Positions 55,644 through 64,000 of a DNA stretch of 64,000 nucleotides are shown here, piece by piece. This DNA comes from Linepithema humile (taxonomy: Eukaryota; Arthropoda; Insecta; Hymenoptera; Formicidae): positions 4,041,001 through 4,105,000 of the forward strand of contig NC_090132.1 in NCBI RefSeq assembly GCF_040581485.1, written 5' to 3'. Within the stretch, counting starts at the first letter, position 1. Each line of letters begins with the position of its first letter. The notes below the pieces were generated by a model that saw only the letters and a program-made list of their open reading frames with translations, had not been told where the DNA came from and ran no database searches. Both the position numbers and the translations under genes were made by a program.

Positions 55644-58600
55644 CATGATTGTGATCCAGATGTCGCGGAAATCTGTAAATCTAGAAAAAACTGATATCAC
55701 TATAGACTGATATCACTATAGAAGAAACTGATATCACTATTATACATATTCCGAAATGTTAACTCCCCTAACTCTGATAATCAGTTTTTCTACATCTGCG
55801 TACGAACACATATTTCATATATGTTTCATATTTCGATAAAATGTTAATATCATCTAATTTCTTCTTCATGCAGATAGTAGAATTACTTTTATGTATATTG
55901 TGCGATGCTATAATAAATAGTGACCTCAAACTGTCGTGAAACTTTCAAATCAATACACAAACTTTAGTTTGTGTTTTACTCACGTAAATATATATATTGT
56001 AAAAATAATCTTTATGTAGCAACTGCGTCATCTTGAGCATGAATTTGCGTCTATCCTATTTTTATAAGATGCACAAGGGAGAATAGGTAGCGAAAACGCA
56101 GAATCAATAATGCGTATTGCGTGTTTCAAGTTAAAGACGCCCTCGCAAGATGCTTCAGTGATTTATCCCGAAAAATCGTGCATTTAATTGCTAGTGGAAA
56201 TAAAACATTCCCTCGTAAGTATAAATTAAATTAAAGAAAAAAATATTAGAGAAAGTTACTCTATTCATATTATTATAGTTAAAAATGGGAATCATATTAT
56301 ATTTTAAAGAGGAAAGGACTGTTCACTTAGCTGTGCTTAAAGTTCCGAATAAAATGAGAATTTATTGCGCAATATTGCACCGACGATCGAGCGATAATGC
56401 AACATCGCGAAACTACTGAACTTATTACCAATAGAAATTACCAGATTTATTTTGAGCCGACCTCGGAGCTGCCCTACGTTGTCTCTTTTCGCGATCGCGT
56501 CGACGAGCGGATGCAAATGCGTGCAGGTCGTGCCATGTGGCACCTGCCGCATATTCTGAACGAGCACAATCTTCTCGCACGACCTTGACACGCTTGACTC
56601 GGAGAGACATTTTTAATCCTCCAGCGACCGATACATTCTTACGAGACCGCAATTCAATTCGCAAGATTGCTTGTTAATTAACCGATGTCCTGTAATTGCC
56701 AAGAGCTTATGTTGAAATACTTTCAACCTGCAAGTTTTCTATTCATCAGAAATTTTTTAATGCAGAAAGTGAAACAATGCCGCAGTAAAAAGATGTGCTT
56801 TCGATATAAATCTGAATTCTGAGATAAGACAATAATATATCATATTTCATTTTAGTGAGATTTTAATATTTTGCATTAGAAAAAAATTATGACGTAAAAT
56901 AAAATTATTTATAATTTGATAAAATTATAAAAATATAAGAATATAATTATAAGAATATAAGAATAAAAAGTTATTTATAAGAGAATCGGAAAAAATACCA
57001 ATATTTTGATAAGAGAAAAAAATAATTATTTATACGAGTGCATATTAAGATTGTGAAAAAGTTCGCTTGATTATCAGAATCGAATAAAAACGGAGAAGGG
57101 CTCTATTATACGAAACGATCTCTCGCGTGTAAACGTTCCATTTGCCACGAGTCTCTTGACGATTACCATCTCTCTCGATGCTCGCGATGGTAATTCGATG
57201 CACATTGCCACGCTTGCGCGAATTATTGGATAGATTATGCAAATAACTCGCATTCTTGCCTGGGAATTCCAGAAGTACTTTGACTCGTTCAGACTTTATG
57301 GTGCACGCAATCTCAACCGCATTCGCGATTTACATCTGACGATCTAATTCGCGTGAGCTGTGTATTTAATACATTCTGACAGCGGACGGAAATTCTTTGA
57401 AGTTTCCACCACGGCTAAATCGAATTCCCATCCGCGAAAAGTTTAACCCTTTCAAACGAGTTGGCACATACACTACTCGCTTAGATACGTCTATTGATCC
57501 TTTCGGCTGCGCCGGGAAGGGAAGAGACGGCTATGATGACGACTTGCAAACGAGAGCTGGTTTTCACCCCGCCCTTTGCGCTAATACTGCCCGCTTACGT
57601 GATACCTTGCACTTATTACTCCCCAAAGATCCATTGCTCCTTTAATTAATCGTGTTTGAAAGTAACGCGAGACAGTAATAAATGAATGTGTTGGACTTCG
57701 GGGATTTGAAAGCATATCAAAAATGTCGACGCGTATTATACGTATATTTGATAATGACTGATAGAGAAAATTAATTAATTGAAATTCTCCATTAATTAAA
57801 ATCCATTTGGATTTTATTTGATTCATCAATATTAAAGTTAAAAATATTAGAATAAATGTTGTGCTCATAATTGTGTACAAACTATTTTAAAATCTTAATC
57901 TTAATTAAGATTCTAACAATTAGGAAATATTTTATAATTATAGTTATAATAATAGTCTCTTTATTATTATATTTCTTTATTATAATTTATATTTCTATAT
58001 TATAAGAATCTTCTATTTGAGATAGAAACACTTAAAATTATACTTTTATAGAAATAGTAATCAAGAATGCATTTTGATAATAAAAAGTTTGACAATTATT
58101 ATTTTTTAATACCATTTTTTAAGTATTTCTACGTTGAATCGAATTCTTTTCTACTTTTAATCGAGAATGCATAAAAATTATAATAAAGAAATAAATAAAA
58201 TAAAGAAATAAATAGAATTAAGATATCGTAAAACAACCAGCGGATGCTGTTTGGAAAGTGATCCTTTTATCGAAGAACGGATGAGCGAGCCATAATAGCC
58301 GTAAACGAAAACGTAGATGTTCTGATGAAAAACGCCCTGACACGAGGCAATTTCTAGCTGGACGGAAATTGGTAGGCATTTAATCTTCAAGCCGCGACAG
58401 GAAGTACGTATATTTCAGTTATCGTCACAAATGTGTTAGCTTTACCTCGAGAGAACATTTGTGCACAAATGTCATAAATTGCAGATGAAAATAGTTCAAG
58501 TCCATAAAAAAGATTTTCATTATGATAGATGCTCACGCTTCACAATTTATAAAAGTGATAAGCGACATGCGACTCGCCGTCATGTTTGAAAAATAAAACC

Positions 58601-58769
58601 GCTCAACCGGGAATGTAAATCATAAGCCGCGGTGTATCTTGGAAGATTCATGGTTGGTCCTTTCTACATGTCCTTTCTACATAAAGAATTACACGCAAAT
58701 CGCTTTATTCAAAATACTTTCTGATAACAATGTGCAATGTGATATCATCATTAGTAGCCGTCTCTCATT

Positions 58770-58794
58770 AAAAAAAAAAAAAAAAAAAAAAAAA
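58770..58794. repeat. A25 homopolymer
   Basis: Run of 25 A about 200 bp upstream of the CpG-rich leader of the metalloprotease gene. No retroposon body was recognised upstream of it. Confidence 0.95.
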
Positions 58795-58984
58795 GAGGAA
58801 AAGAATACCAAGAATCGTCTGAAACGGAAAGTGTAAAATGAGAGAAATTGCGAAACTCTATCTCGACACCTCGACGAGGGATTAAAAATAACGATAGAGC
58901 GCTGAGGCAGGTATTTTCGTTCGTAAAGCTGACAATCAAATAAAAATCACGGAGTCCGTTGTTTGTTTTTCCCAAGTAAGGGAG

Positions 58985-59351
58985 CGCGGGGTCGCATTTC
59001 GCAGCCTAGTTCGCAGTTTGCATTCTGCAGTCGGCACGTATTCGCGCTACGACGGTGACGCAGTGTCACGACGGGGGTGGCGAGACCGTTCCCCGTCGAA
59101 AAGGAGACCGCGGGGGGCATTCCGGCGACCGGTGAGAGCGACGGAGATGCGCGGCGGAGCGGCGAGGACAGGGATGCGGCGGAGTGCGGGTGCGCGGCTG
59201 CATGCGCCGCTGCGTCGCGACGCCGTAGTACCGCAACCCGCCACTCAGCGCCGTCTCGGCGCCACAGTCTCTCACTCCGCATGTCCGGAGCCGGCTGGAG
59301 CCGTACGGCACCTCCTCGACGCTCGTCCACCTACTCGCCTCCTGGAGAATG
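58985..59351 (+). other. Exon 1: 5' UTR and start codon of the metalloprotease gene
   Basis: CpG-rich leader ending in a consensus donor, ATG|GTAAGT at 59351/59352. In the frame that joins exon 2 in phase 0, the last upstream stop is TAG at 59226-59228. No ATG occurs until 59349-59351, so translation starts on the final codon of this exon (Met, then Val-Leu-Ala-Asn from exon 2). The longer ORFs overlapping here in other frames (59018-59503, 59077-59355) do not splice in frame and are probably chance products of the high GC. The left boundary, the transcription start, is a guess from where CpG-rich sequence begins; CTGCAGTCGG near 59026 could be an initiator. Confidence 0.65.
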
Positions 59352-62300
59352 GTAAGTCAACAATCGCGCGAAACGATCTTGGCCGAGCGACGCGTCATCG
59401 CGGTGGTGACGAAAAATCGCCGAGTATAGCCGGAAAACTAGTTCGCTCCGAAGATATTTCCGTAGTTATTCCGATTTTACTGGAAACCGACGGGGTGCTA
59501 TAAGAAACGGGGTGAGAAATAAGAGATTTGAGATCAAATTCGGTACTCGTGTACGAAGAAGACTCGTGATGTCTCGCGAAATCGCGTGTGTTGTGCGTGG
59601 AAGAAGGTCGCGTGACTGACGGACGTGCTGCAGCAACGTGTCGTCTGCTACTGTCATCTGTTTTATTTGCGTCCAGTTAGCCGTGTGTAACAGAAATCGC
59701 TTAGTCGGATGGAATGAAACCGGATGCTATTAGCAGGGCTAAAACGTGGAGGAACAGTTGACACGTTGTGAAAACGCGATTTCCGCTCCGTTATTTAATG
59801 CGACGTGTTCTAATGAGAGGAAGGACGAGGATTGCCGTAGTCAGTAACGTAGTTTCGCGGTTACGAGGTCTACCGCGTGATCGCAGCACGTGACGGAAAA
59901 GCCCCTTGCGTACGGCCGATATTTCTTTACAATTCTAATATGTCAATTTCTTTACAAAATTTCCTAATCCGGCAATTTGCATTTTGGGCGTGGGCGATCA
60001 TAATTCTTATCTGTCACTAGAATCTTGTTTCCAGTGTGTTGCGTAACACTTTTGCAAGTTAATCCGCGTTGAATTTCTATTGATCAATCAAAATTAATTA
60101 AATGTCAGAAAAAAAATATATATTTTACAAGAATAATTATTGCATGAATAAACACTTCGATATTTAAATAAATATTCTATATATATTCTAATATTGCACA
60201 TAAAAACATATTCTAATTTTATTACTTTTTTTTACGGTCACTAAATTATTGTCGATTTGGAACAGAAGAAAGAGTTGGGCAGAGTTTCAAGTAAAACTAC
60301 ACTCTAGACATTCGCAATTTAAAAAAAAACCATGCATGTATGTGTGTATGTGTGTGGAGTACAGCACTCCACGAAACATATCATTAACATGCACCCGCTT
60401 ATGCGGATGTATTGATCACTTAGAGAAATATGCAGATCCTCGTGTTTGCACGAATACTCATCCGCAGTAATTAAAAGCAGGAAATTAAACTCTGTACATT
60501 TCGTACTCGTGATTGAGTATTTGTAGAATAACCGCGCGAGAATTGGATTATCGATCTGTTTTTCTTTACTCGTGAAAGCTTCAACTGCCGCTTTCGCCAA
60601 AAGAGTTTTGAGTGTGACGCAAAATGCTATGTGGCACAGACTAGGCTTACTAAAAATACAACGGCAGTGTTTCGCACGATTTCATCTCATATACCTCGGT
60701 GTAGTTTAATAATGGAAATCTTTATCCAATAAAGGAGTTTACTAACAATAACACGTAACGTTTGCGGTTGTAGCTATGGAGAGCTACTACAGTCAATAAT
60801 ATCACCTTTAAAGTGATGCCTTTAAAGTGTACTTATCGTTGCACTTCCCACGAGAAATTTAATTATGTTAGATTAAAGCAGTGGATTTCAATAGCCGATG
60901 TAATCAATAATCAACTTGTAATTATCAAAAATTGTACTAGCAGATTATTTGGATCAAAACCGTACTTTTTAATTGCTTGCATCTTAATATAATTTGATAT
61001 GGTGAGTAATCTGTTATTCCAAAGTGAAAATGACATTGTGAAAAAATGATATAAATTTTTTAAAAGCTAACATCAAGAAGCTCTTAAAAATTTGATCGCC
61101 TTTAATACTATTTTTCTCTTTTCTTACTTTTTTTACATTTCTATCGATTATATGTTTATGAATATGTAACACATCAAATTGTGTGATGTACTAATGAGTA
61201 TTAAAGCAAAATATTCAGTCTTCAAGATACAAATACGAAATGTCGCATGTGTATCCAGGTACTTGCGAACGCGACATTGGCGGACAATCACCACCGTCAT
61301 CGTACCTTCGCGGCGAACGGTAATCCAGAAGGTATTACGATATGCAATTTAGCGGACGGCGAGACCTTGACGTACAGCTTGGCCCTCATAAGAGGTCGAG
61401 CACCCGCGCTATGCAGTTTTATTACCGTTCGGGGTCACAAGAACGTTACGTCGGAGTGGCCGATCATCGCGGGGCAATTCCGCGTCCTGGTGGACCTGGC
61501 ACGCGGTCCGAACAAATTGGAACTTGAGGCAGGCGGACATAAAAGAAGACTGGTTCTTATATACGAGCCAAGGACCACCAGGTTGCGGGTGACGCCGGTC
61601 TACGTCATCTGCGCGGGTCACGACGGTTACTTTCAGGTAGCGACAAATTATGCAATAAATTATTATGTACATAGTTCGTCTTATTTCTTTTAAATCAAGT
61701 ATAATGCGAATTATACTTCTTATAAGAATCATACTTTGAGCAATATTATTGGAATTCTCTATCGCATTTAATTTGTAAAAATTATAATTAGTAATTTTTA
61801 AAAACGCACAAACAGTAGAGGCAAGATTATGATCGTAATTAATTCAGCTACTTGGAACGCAATATACACATTTCTCTAATTATCGATTGTCGTTCCATTG
61901 CATGCATACACGTACCGTCGTATTAAGCTTGTCGGCTGCAACAATTCAACTATTCTTCCGTGAAACGATTACGATCTCGCAATTTACGCGCGAAAATTAC
62001 ACAGATCCCGGCTTGATATATGGTTTTAGGGTCCACGCAATGAAGATCGATCGCCCGAGAGCGCGGCGACGAGAATAGGACTCGGCGCCAGGCTTCTCCA
62101 GACTCTAACAGCCGAGAAACTCTTAGAAGCCGGTTACGGCAGAAAAACCTTCCAACTGGAAAGAGATCTAGACGGCCCGGAATGCTTGGTGATGCACAGT
62201 ATGCTACACGTGGATCGGGCACGAGCGATGAAGCAAAGGGAGCTCTGGGAATTGATCGCGCGCGAGCTAATGACCGGTCCTTTGGCGTCCAGGGATCGCA

Positions 62301-64000
62301 AGTACCTGGCGTTTCTATCGTGTACGAGATACCGCGGCGCACCTAGTCCTAGAACGCACGAGGACACCCTGGCGAGGACGCAAGGTCACGCGGCTCTCGG
62401 CGGAGGTGGTTTAGCGCTCTTCGGCTCGGCGTGCCTGCACACCTGGCCCACATGTATGCCTCAGGTTGGTTGACGATCGTTAATTAAAATAATTTGACGT
62501 GGCAAAGAATCCATATTATATTTGTATCTTATTTCGAAAATTGAAAAATGACATTTGATGCATTATATTTGTAGGCGCGCGTTTTTCGTTAGCTGTTAAT
62601 AATGTTTTCAGTACGTGTTTATATATTTTTATTTTGATAGGCTACGGGCAGATCATCGATCGAACTCAAGGTTCAATCGGGCAGAGTCGCATACGAGCCG
62701 TGTAATTGTTTATAGACGATCGACAGAGAGACAGAGTCCGAAAGTCATGGCGAAATAACGGATAAATAGACGCGGCGCGATATCTTTATCCAAATATTAC
62801 ATCTTTACTAATCACTCGTTTCTTTCTTCAATTAAATATTATAACGAAAAGCTCTCGAATTATTTATCCAATCGATTTACACCTCACCGATCTCACGTAT
62901 TGTTATTTAAAAATTGTATTATCGTATATAATTTAGACGTTACCGAAAATAATATATTTGTTTCTTATTTCAAAAATTGAAAGAAACAATATTTAATATA
63001 TTATATTGATATCTCAATAATCAATATGAATAATTCAGGTATTGCCGAGATTCCTGGACGCCACTCTAATCGACACGGAGCAACTCATGGACGATAGTAA
63101 TTACCGCGGCACTCACGGTGGCTGTCTAGCGACAACGTTAGGATCCGTTCTACACGAACTTGGTCACACATTCGACCTCGGTCACACTCGAGAAGGAATA
63201 ATGGGTCGAGGATTCGACTACGTCGATCGGGTCTTTGTGGGCGCGGCTGGAATCGATTTTAATCGCAATCCTATCAGAAGGGATCCTCAACACACGACCG
63301 TCGCGCTTAGCAGACCTCTCAGCGTTACGGTAACCGTGCAGGAATTCGTGGTGTCAAGTCCGCGAAGAGGCAGACTGCTCTCGGAAACATCTAGACCTTC
63401 GCCGTCGCCTACTTCGAGACAATTGTCCGGAAGACTCTCCGCGCCGGCTAGTCCTGAGCTCAACAGATCACTTTCTAAGAGCCTGATCGCTTCGCAATTT
63501 TTCTCACAGCCCGATCGAACGTTTTGGGGTCCATCGTGCGCAGCGTTGCTCGCCCATCACCGATGGTTTAACAGCGAAATGGACAATTTTTCGAATAAGC
63601 GAAACCATCACGAGATAGAGTACGATGGGAAAAGGTGAGTCGACTGTCAAATATGTCAAATGCTCTTTCTTTCTAAATAATGTAAATAATTAAAGTGTCT
63701 AAATATCATTTTTAATGACTAATTTGTTCTTAAATTGTTTAGATTTCTCATATTTTACTTAAATTTCTCTACAAATTAAATAAATTTCAACACAATTATT
63801 TAAAAAATAATTTTTTTAGAAACGTGGTGCGATCACAATATGGAGTACGAGTGATAGAACTTAGAGAAACCTCGGGGGGGATGGTTGTGGGGTCTCGCCA
63901 ATTTCCCGGTTTGCGACCACCTATGGAGGCTCTTGTTCCACCACCACCGCCCCACTGCCTCACCGCTCTTACCCTCGTTGCCGAGGACTCCACCGGGAAT
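59349..64000 (+). CDS. Putative zinc metalloprotease, YIL108W-like family, 5' part of gene
   Basis: Spliced gene assembled by eye: 59349-59351 (ATG), 61259-61636, 62030-62464, 63039-63634, 63820-64000 and onward. All junctions are GT/AG; phases 0, 0, 0 and 2 are consistent, giving 531 residues before the window ends. Residues about 311-321 read HELGHTFDLGH, the HExxHxxxxxH site in which three His bind zinc and Glu is the catalytic base. A Met at about 327 (IMGRGFD) sits where a metzincin-like Met-turn would be. Other segments that match my memory of eukaryotic homologues are NEDRSPESAATRIGLGARLL, AEKLLEAGYGRKTFQLE and FWGPSCAALLAHHRWFN. From these I assign the gene to the putative metallopeptidase family typified by yeast YIL108W, whose substrate is not known to me. 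No signal peptide is visible, so a cytosolic or nuclear protein is inferred. The C-terminus is outside the window. Confidence 0.88.
59352..61258 (+). other. Intron 1 of the metalloprotease gene
   Basis: The intron starts GTAAGT and ends GTATCCAG. At 1.9 kb it is the longest intron seen in this gene; the next three are 393, 574 and 185 bp. It becomes AT-rich after about 59900. No second exon or transposon was recognised inside. First introns next to CpG-rich promoters often hold enhancers, but nothing specific was seen. Confidence 0.7.
61259..61636 (+). CDS. Exon 2 of the metalloprotease gene (residues 2-127)
   Basis: Bounded by GTATCCAG| and TTTCAG|GTAGCG, 378 bp, phase 0 at both ends. It begins VLANATLADNHHRH and ends YVICAGHDGYFQ. 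The exon is clearly more GC-rich than the introns on either side. Family knowledge suggests that this N-terminal part, ahead of the protease core, is a beta-rich domain; the repeated short hydrophobic stretches (FRVLVDLARG, RRLVLIYEP) fit that. The reading frame stays open for a few codons past the donor and then stops, which supports the splice site. Confidence 0.85.
62030..62464 (+). CDS. Exon 3 of the metalloprotease gene (residues 128-272)
   Basis: The acceptor is TGGTTTTAG| and the donor CCTCAG|GTTGGT; 435 bp, phase 0 at both ends. It begins GPRNEDRSPESAATRIGLGA and ends SACLHTWPTCMPQ. The donor GTTGGT is weak compared with the GTAAGT and GTGAGT used elsewhere in the gene, which may allow alternative splicing into intron 3. 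An ATG at 62186 lies inside this exon but is not a start. Confidence 0.85.
62641..62715 (+). other. Candidate alternative terminal exon in intron 3 of the metalloprotease gene
   Basis: After the acceptor-like TTTTATTTTGATAG| the frame set by exon 3 (phase 0) stays open for 24 codons (ATGRSSIELKVQSGRVAYEP, CNCL) and then meets TAG. Its GC content is higher than the rest of the intron. If used it would end the protein before the HExxH exon. The main splice to 63039 remains the better model. Confidence 0.2.
63039..63634 (+). CDS. Exon 4 of the metalloprotease gene, catalytic HExxH exon
   Basis: The acceptor is AATTCAG| and the donor GGAAAAG|GTGAGT; 596 bp, entering in phase 0 and leaving in phase 2. 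It encodes VLPRFLDATLIDTEQLMDDS, then HELGHTFDLGH at 63153-63185, then the Met-turn candidate. A Ser/Arg/Pro-rich stretch follows (about residues 376-420, with SPRRGR, PSPSP and SAPASPEL) and looks like a disordered, phosphorylatable insert. FWGPSCAALLAHHRWF comes after it and looks structured again. Confidence 0.9.
63820..64000 (+). CDS. Exon 5 of the metalloprotease gene (partial, runs off the window)
   Basis: The acceptor is TTTTTTTAG|A. The two bases left from exon 4 plus the first base here make an Arg codon, and the frame then stays open to the last base (RNVVRSQYGVRVIELRE, GGMVVGSRQFPGLRPPMEAL, then PPPPPHCLTALTL). 181 bp are visible. The GC-rich sequence with no stop, and the correct phase, support it as a real exon. 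Its end and the stop codon lie beyond 64000. Confidence 0.8.

Larger units (their letters stand above)
52991..58984. other. Non-coding upstream of the metalloprotease gene
   Basis: AT-rich with GC patches at 53.7-54.0, 54.6-54.95 and 56.45-56.6 kb and the hairpin at 55587. No gene recognised. Confidence 0.5.

Noticed and set aside
59018..59503. 161-codon ORF over the leader of the metalloprotease gene
   Set aside because: It reads through the consensus donor at 59352 and does not join exon 2 in frame.

Overview
The window looks like arthropod, probably hymenopteran (ant-like), nuclear DNA. It is an AT-rich background broken by short CpG-rich patches, with introns of a few hundred bases bounded by GT/AG, a mariner element with TA target duplications, a PIF/Harbinger element with a TAA duplication, foldback elements and long microsatellites. 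There are no operons, ribosome binding sites or dense ORFs. The species assignment is inference; no marker gene fixes it.

Only one convincing host protein-coding gene is present, at the right edge on the + strand: the 5' part of a putative zinc metalloprotease of the yeast YIL108W-like (Pfam 'Metallopep') family. A CpG-rich leader exon ends exactly on the ATG (59349-59351). It is followed by coding exons 61259-61636, 62030-62464 and 63039-63634, and by a fifth exon from 63820 that runs off the window. The exons join in phase into 531 residues carrying HELGHTFDLGH, the HExxHxxxxxH zinc site.

The remaining ~59 kb is intergenic or intronic. 1-19.8 kb: AT-rich DNA with CpG-rich patches near 1.1-1.5, 2.9-3.3, 9.0-9.4, 11.3-11.5 and 13.5-13.9 kb; five exact copies of the 11-mer GGTGAACGACC lie between 1 and 12.1 kb. 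19.8-20.4 kb: a ~600-bp (TC)n array. 20.4-32.1 kb: sparse, no convincing genes. 32.1-33.35 kb: a mariner element with perfect 31-bp inverted repeats but a broken transposase gene. 34.1-34.9 kb: a hairpin repeat and a MITE-like element with internal degenerate tandem repeats. 37.05-40.67 kb: a 3.6-kb non-autonomous PIF/Harbinger element. It holds the first exon of a MADF-domain gene, a decayed N-terminal piece of the Harbinger transposase, and a giant palindrome built from thirteen ~164-bp units of two alternating subtypes. 41.4-41.8 kb: a ~400-bp foldback element. 42.5-43.0 kb: an unrecognised coding-like pseudogene. 45.2 kb: an isolated 100-bp candidate exon. 52.1-53.0 kb: a promoter-like CpG-rich patch with a GAGA tract.

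The most unusual items are the palindromic higher-order repeat inside the Harbinger element and the clustered GGTGAACGACC motif. All positions come from reading the sequence; no database search was possible.
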